Assembly (NCBI GenBank): GCA_946407975.1
Contig: CAMJQC010000002.1
Coordinates: 19,263 to 83,262, forward strand
Origin: an uncultured Bacteroidales bacterium
GTDB lineage: Bacteria; Bacteroidota; Bacteroidia; Bacteroidales; F082
DNA: 64,000 nt
Direction of reading: 5' to 3'
Under the pieces are notes generated by a model that was given only the letters and a program-made list of their open reading frames with translations, did no database searches and was not told the DNA's origin. Shown piece by piece: positions 1-7,392 of this stretch. The translations under genes were made by a program, and so were the position numbers. The stretch's first letter is position 1, and every line of letters begins with the position of its first letter.

Positions 1-1
1 T

Positions 2-541
2 AACAAAATGCTCCGTAACCGCGATACCGTCGCCAAGGTGCTAAAGCTCCGTGAAGAGAAACCCGAAGAGGCGAAGAACTTGTTTGAAAGGGTGAGAGCC
101 TTTGCCGATGCGCGTGTGAAGAACCGCATCTCCGTCACCTCTGTGCCGAAGAAAAACCTGTTTTTAAACGCCTTGTGGAAGACGATCGTAGTGTTGCTCG
201 GACTGCCCTATTTCATTGCCTCGGCTGTGGTTAACATTCCTGTATGGGTCACCACGCTGATCATCCGTCACAAGTTGAAAGACCCTGCTTTTGGCAACAC
301 GGTGAGTTTTGGCGTCAAGTTCGTCCTTTTCCCCTTGATTTTCATAGCGGGCACGATCGTTGCGTTCTGTTGCCTGAAATGGTATTGGGCTTTGTTGGCG
401 ACGGCGTTGCTCTTCTGCTCTTATAGTTTCTTTACAGATTATCTCGAACTGTCGCGCCGTTATATCTCCGACATCCGCTGGATCTTTAAAAGCAAGCTGC
501 GTAAGCAGTATAAAGAGTTGAAAATCAACGAACGGTTCTGA
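2..541 (+). CDS. Lysophospholipid acyltransferase family protein, C-terminal part (5' truncated)
   Basis: The reading frame is open to the left window edge (Asn-Lys precede the first Met at 8), so only the C-terminal ~179 residues are present. They contain two or three hydrophobic segments (roughly residues 55-80, 97-120 and 122-145 from the Met) and a basic tail. The stretch with 'KDPAF' followed by a hydrophobic helix resembles the C-terminal membrane region of Bacteroidota glycerol-3-phosphate/1-acylglycerol-3-phosphate acyltransferases, which build phosphatidic acid at the inner membrane. The catalytic HxxxxD motif would lie upstream, outside the window, so the call rests on tail resemblance only. 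The phosphatase at 557 follows after 15 bases and may be cotranscribed. Confidence 0.55.
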   Translation, partial: NKMLRNRDTVAKVLKLREEKPEEAKNLFERVRAFADARVKNRISVTSVPKKNLFLNALWKTIVVLLGLPYFIASAVVNIPVWVTTLIIRHKLKDPAFGNTVSFGVKFVLFPLIFIAGTIVAFCCLKWYWALLATALLFCSYSFFTDYLELSRRYISDIRWIFKSKLRKQYKELKINERF

Positions 542-556
542 TAATCTTCTCTCGTG

Positions 557-1261
557 ATGCGTTGGATTATCCCCGATATTCATGGTTACCTGCGGACTTT
601 TCAATATCTTGTTGAAAAGCAGTTGCAACCGGGTTCGGACGATACGCTATACCTTTTAGGCGATTACATCGACCGAGGTCCCGACAGCAAGGGCGTGATT
701 GATTACATCCAGCGTATCCAACATGAAATATGTGCCGTCTATTGCCTTAAGGGTAACCACGAAGACCTCTGCATCAAAGCCTATGAGGCCGACCAGAAAC
801 GCCTGTTTTTAGGAAAAAAACATCAAGAGCAAAAAGACTGGGAGGCCGTAGGTGGTAAGACCACGCTGGAGAGCTTTGGCGTGGCCCATCCTCATGAACT
901 GCCAGCCGAATATATCGAATGGATGCGTAAATGCCTGCCATACATTGAACTAGAGAAATACATCCTCGTTCATGCAGGCATGAATTTCTCCATTGAGAAT
1001 CCGTTTGAAGATACGGTCAGCATGCTATGGACGCGACGCTTCAAAGTGGATTATGCCAAGACAAAGGGCAAGAAAATCATCCACGGACATATTCCCGTTG
1101 ATTACAGCTTTATGCATCATGTCATCGAAAACGGTGACAATTATGACTTTATCGCATTAGATAATGGCGTTTTCGTGACCGACCAGAGCGGGATGGGCAA
1201 TCTGACGGCTTTCAACCCTGACACCGGACAGTTGCTGGCTCAGACTAATCTAGATGAATGA
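557..1261 (+). CDS. Metallophosphoesterase (serine/threonine phosphatase / diadenosine tetraphosphatase type)
   Basis: A 234-residue cytosolic protein carrying the full calcineurin-like phosphoesterase signature: 'PDIHGY' near the N-terminus (first metal ligands), 'GDYIDRGPDS' (bridging Asp), 'KGNHED' (catalytic Asn-His), 'HAGMN' and 'HGH' (later metal-binding histidines). This is the PPP/ApaH-like fold of bacterial protein phosphatases that hydrolyse phosphoserine/threonine or dinucleoside polyphosphates using two metal ions; which substrate is used cannot be told from sequence. A GTG lies directly before the ATG; the ATG at 557 is preferred. It ends 7 bases before the convergent lamin-tail gene, with no visible terminator between them. 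Confidence 0.85.
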   Translation: MRWIIPDIHGYLRTFQYLVEKQLQPGSDDTLYLLGDYIDRGPDSKGVIDYIQRIQHEICAVYCLKGNHEDLCIKAYEADQKRLFLGKKHQEQKDWEAVGGKTTLESFGVAHPHELPAEYIEWMRKCLPYIELEKYILVHAGMNFSIENPFEDTVSMLWTRRFKVDYAKTKGKKIIHGHIPVDYSFMHHVIENGDNYDFIALDNGVFVTDQSGMGNLTAFNPDTGQLLAQTNLDE

Positions 1262-1268
1262 TGACTTT

Positions 1269-3854
1269 TTATTTGGTCGTTACCACTACAGCTTTCTTGT
1301 ATCTTTTCACCACTCCGTCGAAGTTGAAGACTTCGGTGACGACGACGTAAATGCCTACGGGGACGCGGTTTCCATTATCGTCGAGGCCGTTCCAGGCCAG
1401 GCTGCCTTCTTGTGCAACCAGCTCGCCACGGTTCAAATGACGTACGATATGTCCTCCCGTGCTAAAGATGAAGCATTTCATGGTATAGCCAGGCTGGTCG
1501 AAGTTGTAGTTCACGAAACAGACATCATCAAAACCGTCGCCGTCGGGAGAGAACAGCTCCGGATCGATAGAGATGGCATCGGTGGTCTCTGCTGGGTTTT
1601 GCATCATGGAGTTGGCATATCCAGGGGTGCCGAAGCCAACGCTCTCAGCGGCGGAATGCCAGTTGTCGGGGTCGCTGGAAGGAATGGCGAAGGAGACCCT
1701 TTCCAGTGATACGCCTTTGGTCTCTTTGAGCAAGGGATAGTGCATTTTTGCGGAGAAATCCATCTGGTCGACGACAGTGCCGCTTTTGCTCATTAGGAAG
1801 GCCGTTCCGCCACTGTTGACATAGTTGGGGAAAGATTCCATATCCACGAAATTATCGGTAGGACAGTTATACTGTTGTCCGACGATATCTTTGTTGGTGG
1901 AAAGCAAAAGATAGGTCCCTGGGAGGAACAGACGGCCGGAAGAGCCTATCTCTTTTAGCGTGGTGTCGGCAGGATTCGGAAAACTCTCACGGATAAGTCC
2001 GAGCATCATGGTGCTGAGGTCGAAGGTCTTTTCGGTGGGATTGTATAGTTCCACATAGTCCACGCCTGGAGCGATTGGATCGAAGAGTATCTCGTTGATC
2101 ACAATGTCATTTTCAGTGAGCTCGTTGGGGATGCCAAAGCGGACTTTGGTGTCGGACTCGATGGTGTTGCCAATGCAGTTTTCCACTCCGTTGACAATAA
2201 GGGTATAGATGCGTCCTTCTTCAAAAGGCTCAGAGAATATTAATTCCACAAAACTTGGATCATTAGGGTTGGCGTTGGCTTCTATGGGACGGTTATCGGT
2301 CTCTTCGACGATATAGTGGTCTAAGTCTTCAAGACTGGCGGCTTGCATCTGCTGGTCAAACCATAGTTGGACAATGGTGTTGGAGAACATGCCGATGCGT
2401 TCTACCATGGGTTTGCTCTCGTTGGGTGCATCGACGGAGTTGAGGTGTCCAGGCGTGCCTCCCGAGGTGTCGACAGAAGCTGTCCAGTTGGAGGAGCCGG
2501 CGCAGGGGTTCATCGGGTCGATCTGTTCCAGCGACCAGCCGCCGCCGTTTTTGTTCGTATCATGATACCAGCCAATGTTGAAAGAGACTTCGGTGATGAT
2601 TTCTTCGTCGGAGTTGCAAAGCCGAATCACCGTTCCGCCATTTGTTATGGCTGTCGAAGAAGTCAGCAGGCCATACGAAGGTCCGTAAGAAGCCAGATCC
2701 TGTACGGCATCGGCGTGGCAGACGATCAGATAGCCATGGGCGTTGAGATGACAAGGTCCAAAGGTCTTTTGGGTCGATCCGATGGTCAGGGTCCAACCGT
2801 TTAAATCAATGTTCAGGTCAGTAGTGTTGTAGAGCTCCACATATTCCCATTCTGGCAATCCTACCATGGGACTGGGGTCTGCCATGATTTCGTTGATGAC
2901 GATGTCGTTGGCAGAGGCTTCGAAGATGGAAAAAGACTGTGTCGTTGTGGCCATCGTGTTACCTGAGAGGTCCGAGATGTGGTCAACTGTCAGCAGATAA
3001 TTGACTGCATTCAGAAAAGAGGTGGCGAAGGACAGGTTTACTATGGACGGGTTTTCGCCAAAAGAGACGGTCTCAGGATGGCCTATATCGTTGTCAACCA
3101 AATAGTTGTTTGCATTTATTGCGGTCTCTTCACTTAAGGATTCGCTAAAAGAGAGCCGTAGCGTCTGGCTATCGGCGACTTCGACCGAAATGAGGGCGGG
3201 AGGCTCGTGGTCTATGATCTTCGGACCGATGTACACATCGTCAAAATAGATTTTCTTTGCATTGCTGGATGTGTAGGTGGAAAGAAAGCCGAAATACCCT
3301 GTCCTGTTATAGCTGTCGTCCACTCCCACGGCTTCGATTGAATAGTTTCCGCTCTGGTCGTAGCTGGTCTGCAGGGTCCAGTTTCCTTCGCGGTCGCAAA
3401 TCATCTTCACGGCTACGCTGAAGGACGAGGCGATGGCGCCTGTTGTCCCCCGACAGATGCTGCGGGTGCTTTCGTTATCTTTTCGGAACAGCTCGATGGC
3501 ATCATTGCTGCCGCTTTCGCCGAAACGGAGAAAGTAGCCTTGGGAGGCCTGCGTCAGGTCGGCTTGATCAGCACAGAGGTAGACATCGGTATAGTTGTTT
3601 CCGGAAGGACTGAAGGCCTCACGAATCCAGAAATGCCATTCCGTTTCCTGCGACTCGGCGATGGGCAAAGAGAGATAGGACGATCCTGCCGCTTCAGCGT
3701 TTAACTGCAGCTGAAAGTTGCTGTTTACGATATAGTCTGTCGCATTACCTGTCCAAGTGGGGTTGTTGGAGAAATTGCCGTCGGAGAAGTCGTCTATGAC
3801 TTGGGCGAAAAAGGTCATTGGCAGGAAAAGCAAAATGAGTAATATCCGTCTCAT
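1269..3854 (-). CDS. Lamin-tail-domain surface protein with C-terminal FlgD-like/sorting domain
   Basis: An 861-residue secreted protein. Residues 1-17 form a signal peptide ending in FFAQ. Next comes a concanavalin-like sandwich region (~25-210), then Ig-like SbsA-type modules ('SVEVADSQTLRLSFSES', and again near 490) alternating with two lamin tail domains, recognisable by 'NDIVINEIMADP' with 'EYVELYN' and 'NDIVINEILFDP' with 'DYVELYN'. The last ~90 residues begin with 'ELFSPDGDGFDD' and contain 'WNGLDDNGNRVPVGIYVV', a FlgD-Ig/type-B sorting-domain-like module that suggests export through the type IX secretion system. Proteins of this architecture are outer-surface or secreted and of unknown substrate. 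The gene is monocistronic, with its own TAnnTTTG promoter. Confidence 0.8.
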   Translation of the reverse strand: MRRILLILLFLPMTFFAQVIDDFSDGNFSNNPTWTGNATDYIVNSNFQLQLNAEAAGSSYLSLPIAESQETEWHFWIREAFSPSGNNYTDVYLCADQADLTQASQGYFLRFGESGSNDAIELFRKDNESTRSICRGTTGAIASSFSVAVKMICDREGNWTLQTSYDQSGNYSIEAVGVDDSYNRTGYFGFLSTYTSSNAKKIYFDDVYIGPKIIDHEPPALISVEVADSQTLRLSFSESLSEETAINANNYLVDNDIGHPETVSFGENPSIVNLSFATSFLNAVNYLLTVDHISDLSGNTMATTTQSFSIFEASANDIVINEIMADPSPMVGLPEWEYVELYNTTDLNIDLNGWTLTIGSTQKTFGPCHLNAHGYLIVCHADAVQDLASYGPSYGLLTSSTAITNGGTVIRLCNSDEEIITEVSFNIGWYHDTNKNGGGWSLEQIDPMNPCAGSSNWTASVDTSGGTPGHLNSVDAPNESKPMVERIGMFSNTIVQLWFDQQMQAASLEDLDHYIVEETDNRPIEANANPNDPSFVELIFSEPFEEGRIYTLIVNGVENCIGNTIESDTKVRFGIPNELTENDIVINEILFDPIAPGVDYVELYNPTEKTFDLSTMMLGLIRESFPNPADTTLKEIGSSGRLFLPGTYLLLSTNKDIVGQQYNCPTDNFVDMESFPNYVNSGGTAFLMSKSGTVVDQMDFSAKMHYPLLKETKGVSLERVSFAIPSSDPDNWHSAAESVGFGTPGYANSMMQNPAETTDAISIDPELFSPDGDGFDDVCFVNYNFDQPGYTMKCFIFSTGGHIVRHLNRGELVAQEGSLAWNGLDDNGNRVPVGIYVVVTEVFNFDGVVKRYKKAVVVTTK

Positions 3855-3878
3855 TTCAATTTGTTTTCAGTTATTGTG

Positions 3879-3886
3879 CAAAGATA
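3879..3886 (-). promoter_or_regulatory. -7 promoter element (TATCTTTG) for the lamin-tail gene
   Basis: The top strand reads caaagata, the complement of TATCTTTG, matching the Bacteroidota SigA -7 consensus TAnnTTTG. It lies 25 bases before the start codon at 3854, giving a predicted 5' leader of about 15-20 bases. Confidence 0.7.
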
Positions 3887-3988
3887 TTGTTTTTATAGTC
3901 AAGAACAAAAACCGCCTGAAAAAACGAAGCAAAGTAGCGTTTTTGTAAAGGATTTGACAGAAAAACACTTCAATTGATGCCGATTTTA

Positions 3989-3996
3989 TATTTTTG
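3989..3996 (+). promoter_or_regulatory. -7 promoter element (TATTTTTG) for asd-ribF
   Basis: A perfect TAnnTTTG element 16 bases upstream of the asd start. The predicted 5' leader is only about 10 bases. No convincing -33 element is visible at the usual distance. Confidence 0.7.
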
Positions 3997-4012
3997 CGCC
4001 AAATATTGAGTT

Positions 4013-4999
4013 ATGAAAATCGCAGTCGTAGGTGCAACGGGTCTTGTCGGTTCTAAGATGCTTCAAATGCTTGATGAACAGCGCGTTCAGATAGATGAAT
4101 TGATGGTTGCCGCTTCAGAGCGCTCCGTTGGAAAGGAAATCGTTTTCCGAGGGAAATCCTATCATGTCGTGAGTGTAGAAGACGCCATCGCAGCGCGCCC
4201 CGACATCGCCATATTCTCCGCTGGAGCGGCTGTCTCTAAACAATATGCTCCCGGCTTTGCTGCCGTGGGCACTTATGTCGTCGACAACAGCTCGGCTTGG
4301 CGCATGGAAAAGGATATCCCGCTGGTGGTGCCTGAGATCAATGCCGATGTCATCCGTCGCGACACCCATATCATTGCCAATCCTAACTGTTCCACCATCC
4401 AGATGGTGATGGCTCTGGCCCCTTTGCATAAGGCCTATGGCATCAAGCGTATTGTCGTTTCCACCTACCAGAGCGTGTCGGGTAGCGGCCAGAAGGGCGT
4501 GAACCAGCTGAAAGCCGAAAGGGCTGGCCAGCGTGCGGATTTCTATCCCCATCCTATCGACTTGAACATACTTCCTCACATCGATACCTTCCTTGAGAAC
4601 GGTTATACCAAAGAAGAGATGAAGATGGTGAACGAAACGCGCAAGATCCTCCGCGATGAGCATATCGTCGTGTGCCCGACCACGGTCCGTGTGCCCGTAT
4701 GGGGAGGACACAGTGAAAGCGTCAACGTCGAGTTCGAAGGTCCTTATGACCTCGCAGAAGCACGCGCCTTGATGGCCTCAATGCCCGGCGTGGTGGTGCA
4801 GGATGACCCTGCCAATTGCGTCTATCCGATGCCTCTCTATGCCGAAGGAAAGGACGAGGTCTTCGTGGGCCGCATCCGCCGTGACTTCTCAGTAGAGAAT
4901 GGCCTCAACTTCTGGTGCGTTTCCGACAACCTGCGCAAAGGCGCCGCCACCAATGCTGTGCAGATTGCACAGTATCTTATCCAACAGTTTTTTAAATAA
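4013..4999 (+). CDS. asd: Aspartate-semialdehyde dehydrogenase
   Basis: A 328-residue enzyme that reduces aspartyl-4-phosphate to aspartate semialdehyde with NADPH, the branch point to lysine/diaminopimelate, threonine and methionine. The N-terminal 'VGATGLVGSKML' is the nucleotide-binding loop; 'NPNCSTIQM' carries the catalytic cysteine (Cys126); 'STYQSVSGSGQ' and the later 'RVPVWGGHSESVNVEF' fit the substrate-binding and His motifs of the family. Length is normal. It overlaps ribF by one base (TAATG), implying translational coupling and a two-gene operon from the promoter at 3989. Confidence 0.97.
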   Translation: MKIAVVGATGLVGSKMLQMLDEQRVQIDELMVAASERSVGKEIVFRGKSYHVVSVEDAIAARPDIAIFSAGAAVSKQYAPGFAAVGTYVVDNSSAWRMEKDIPLVVPEINADVIRRDTHIIANPNCSTIQMVMALAPLHKAYGIKRIVVSTYQSVSGSGQKGVNQLKAERAGQRADFYPHPIDLNILPHIDTFLENGYTKEEMKMVNETRKILRDEHIVVCPTTVRVPVWGGHSESVNVEFEGPYDLAEARALMASMPGVVVQDDPANCVYPMPLYAEGKDEVFVGRIRRDFSVENGLNFWCVSDNLRKGAATNAVQIAQYLIQQFFK

Positions 5000-5955
5000 T
5001 GAAGATATACAAAAGCATATATGAAGTAAAGGCCATTCCCAACGCCGTCGTCACCATCGGTACTTTCGACGGCGTGCATATGGGTCATCAGGCCATCTTC
5101 ACCAAGATGAAAAGCATAGCGCAGTCGATGGGAGGCGAGACTGTCGTATTGACTTTCGACCCTCATCCGCGCCAGGTGCTCAATATCGACAGCAGTAACC
5201 TGCGTTTCATCTGCACCCCTGAGGAGAAACTTCGTAAGTTTGAAGAGTTTGGAATCGACAACGTGGTGATTATCAAATTCACCAAAGAGTTCTCCCGCAC
5301 CCCCTCTGATGTGTTCATCAAGGACTATGTCATCGACCGCATCAAGCCTGCCGTCATCGTGGTGGGCTATGACCATCATTTCGGGAAGAACCGCATGGGC
5401 GACTTTTATCGACTCTCCGACTTGGCCACACAATATCATTTCAAGGTGGAGCGTGTGGCTGCCCAGGATGTAGAGCACATCGCCATTAGTTCGACCAAGA
5501 TCCGCATCGCCCTCTCGGTGGGCAATGTAAAGACGGCAAATATGCTTTTGGGATATGAGTACACCGTCAGTTCGGAAGTTGTCCGTGGCAACGAAATTGG
5601 GCGCACCATCGGTTTCCCGACCGCCAATCTGGCTTTGCCGAAGGAATATATGCTGATTGCAAATGCAGGCGTTTACGCTTGTCTGGTGGATTACGACGGC
5701 CAGACCTACAAAGCCATGGCCAACATCGGGCGTCGCCCCACCATCGGTGACCGTGCCGAAGGTGACTTCATCATCGAAGTGAATCTTTTTGATTTCGATG
5801 GCGACCTTTACGGAAAGACCATCCGGGTGCGTTTCGTCGACCGCATCCGTGACGAGGAGAAGTTTGAAGGCCTGCCGCAGTTGAAGACGCAGCTAGAGCA
5901 TGACCGCATCAGCGCCAAGGCCTTGCTTGAGGCATACAATCCCTCAAAGCACTGA
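4999..5955 (+). CDS. ribF: Bifunctional riboflavin kinase / FAD synthetase
   Basis: A 318-residue cytosolic enzyme that phosphorylates riboflavin to FMN and adenylylates FMN to FAD. The N-terminal FAD-synthetase (nucleotidyltransferase-like) domain shows 'TIGTFDGVHMGHQ', 'FDPHPRQVL', 'GYDHHFGKNRMGD' and 'ISSTKIR'; the C-terminal kinase domain (from ~residue 190) shows 'GNEIGRTIGFPTANL' and 'GRRPTIGD'. The start codon overlaps the asd stop codon (TAATG). All hallmark motifs are intact and length is typical. Confidence 0.97.
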   Translation: MKIYKSIYEVKAIPNAVVTIGTFDGVHMGHQAIFTKMKSIAQSMGGETVVLTFDPHPRQVLNIDSSNLRFICTPEEKLRKFEEFGIDNVVIIKFTKEFSRTPSDVFIKDYVIDRIKPAVIVVGYDHHFGKNRMGDFYRLSDLATQYHFKVERVAAQDVEHIAISSTKIRIALSVGNVKTANMLLGYEYTVSSEVVRGNEIGRTIGFPTANLALPKEYMLIANAGVYACLVDYDGQTYKAMANIGRRPTIGDRAEGDFIIEVNLFDFDGDLYGKTIRVRFVDRIRDEEKFEGLPQLKTQLEHDRISAKALLEAYNPSKH

Positions 5956-5992
5956 TGGACAACGAGGCAGCAATAATGATGCCCAAAGGACA

Positions 5993-6787
5993 ATGAAAAG
6001 ACTCGAAAAAATCTCAGATAAATGGTGGTTCGCCATTGTTTTAATCGTGGCACAGTGTGTTTTGCTGCCCTTTGCCAGTCGTAATTTCGACTTTGCAGCT
6101 ATCGGTCGGATCATTTCGGTTACACTTTCAAACGCCTTCCAAACCCATTTTGGGAATCTGAACATTCTATTTCAGTCGTTGTCCCTTTTGATGTTCATTC
6201 TGCTGTTTGTGTTTAAGGATAGGGTGAAAACCCTCTTCAACGCTTACGTGGCATTGTCCTATCTGGCTTTCGCATTCATTCAGAATATCGCTGTTACCGA
6301 AACCTACGGGATAAGCGTAGTCACCGTCAATTTGGCCATGTTCCTGTTTGTCGCCTACGTTTGGTTTCGCGAGGCTTTGCGACCCCAAAACGTTTATGAC
6401 TTCAAAAATCTCCGATGGAAATATGCGTGGATGATTGTCCTTGCCATATTCGCATATCTCTGTCCTTTTGACAACTTCGGCCGTTTGGATTTGAACCCCT
6501 TACATTTCTTTGTCAAGAATTCGGTGACAGCCTTTTGCCTGACAACCCCTGCTTTTCTAACGGTTTTGACGCTAAACCTTCCAAAAGTCAATATTGTGAC
6601 CTATCGAATCACGGCCATTATCGGTTTCATCATAGGATGTTACAACATGATGCCTTTTTTCAACCCAAACACCGTCTTCGTAGGTTTTCTGCACCTGCCT
6701 CTGCTCCTCATCTCGCTTTATTGCATCATATTAAGCTATCGCTTGTCCTCAAAAGCGACACAGAATAACGAAACCACTTCAAACTAA
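5993..6787 (+). CDS. Polytopic membrane protein of unknown function
   Basis: The predicted protein has 264 residues with about seven or eight hydrophobic segments and a basic N-terminus (MKRLEKISDK). The ATG at 5993 is chosen because AAAGGA stands just before it; longer in-frame extensions overlap ribF. I recognise no family motif. It starts 37 bases after ribF, so it may be the last gene of that operon, and it precedes the HYC/CC protein and TonB receptor without a terminator. A link to metal uptake is therefore possible by position but not shown by sequence. Confidence 0.6.
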   Translation: MKRLEKISDKWWFAIVLIVAQCVLLPFASRNFDFAAIGRIISVTLSNAFQTHFGNLNILFQSLSLLMFILLFVFKDRVKTLFNAYVALSYLAFAFIQNIAVTETYGISVVTVNLAMFLFVAYVWFREALRPQNVYDFKNLRWKYAWMIVLAIFAYLCPFDNFGRLDLNPLHFFVKNSVTAFCLTTPAFLTVLTLNLPKVNIVTYRITAIIGFIIGCYNMMPFFNPNTVFVGFLHLPLLLISLYCIILSYRLSSKATQNNETTSN

Positions 6788-6800
6788 TTTGTATCTTTTG

Positions 6801-6808
6801 TATCTTTG
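6801..6808 (+). promoter_or_regulatory. -7 promoter element (TATCTTTG) directly before the HYC/CC gene
   Basis: A perfect TAnnTTTG element that ends 5 bases before the GTG at 6814. With the usual transcription start 4-7 bases after this element, the mRNA would begin at or within the start codon. A near-copy (TATCTTTTG) sits immediately upstream at 6792-6800. Confidence 0.6.
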
Positions 6809-6813
6809 TCCCC

Positions 6814-7278
6814 GTGAAGGAAATCGGACTGAAAATAGGGTCTTTGCTTCTGGCCATCATGATGATCTTCGTCTCGATGGGGTGGGATGTGTGTTTCCAT
6901 TACTGCACGTCGAGCCACACTGTGACAAGCAGCATCGGAGTGGGAACGCCCACACATGCCCATTGCCCCGATTTAAGCTCATGCCACGAAAAGAGCCATA
7001 GGAATCATCCTGCCGCAGCCCATTTTGATACAAAAGGATGCTGTGAAGATTTCGACAGTAGGATCCAGTTCACGGATAACTTCACGTTTTCACCCGAGAA
7101 ACATCTAACTATTTTCTTCCGTTCAGTGGCATTGCCTGTCATCGATAAAACGACAATTTCGTTGGAGGCAGTCCAGGTGTTTCGGCAAAGTTTTTCCCGG
7201 AAAAGGTCAGACTTCTTTTCAGGCAGGGATAGATCGGTTTTCTTTTCTTGTTTAAGGCTTAATCCTTTGGTTTTCTGA
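6814..7278 (+). CDS. HYC/CC-motif small exported protein associated with TonB-dependent receptor
   Basis: The predicted protein has 154 residues. A hydrophobic N-terminal segment (about residues 8-22) is followed by 'CFHYCTSSHTV', a His/Cys-rich middle (several His, 'HEKSHRNH') and 'GCCEDF'. The HYC and CC motifs in this order match a Bacteroidota family of small exported proteins (HYC_CC_PP type) found beside TonB-dependent receptors; the clustered Cys and His suggest metal handling, which is inference. The start is a GTG that gives a good signal-like N-terminus. The receptor gene follows 114 bases downstream with no separate promoter of the common type, so the two are probably cotranscribed. 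Confidence 0.65.
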   Translation: MKEIGLKIGSLLLAIMMIFVSMGWDVCFHYCTSSHTVTSSIGVGTPTHAHCPDLSSCHEKSHRNHPAAAHFDTKGCCEDFDSRIQFTDNFTFSPEKHLTIFFRSVALPVIDKTTISLEAVQVFRQSFSRKRSDFFSGRDRSVFFSCLRLNPLVF

Positions 7279-7299
7279 AAGATTCTGAAGTAGGAACTT

Positions 7300-7343
7300 C
7301 GAATTTCACGAATTGTTTTTTTTCGTGTCATTGATGAGATTCG
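7300..7343 (+). repeat. Nested imperfect inverted repeat between the HYC/CC and TonB-receptor genes
   Basis: CACGAA (7307-7312) pairs with TTCGTG (7322-7327) around a T-rich loop, and outer arms CGAAT (7300-7304) and ATTCG (7339-7343) are also complementary. It could be a weak attenuator or processing hairpin in the operon; the T-run lies in the loop, not after the stem, so it is not a standard terminator. Confidence 0.35.
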
Positions 7344-7392
7344 TAGTTAAATGTACCCATCTCAGTGTTTTAAATCTTTAAAAATATCTTTT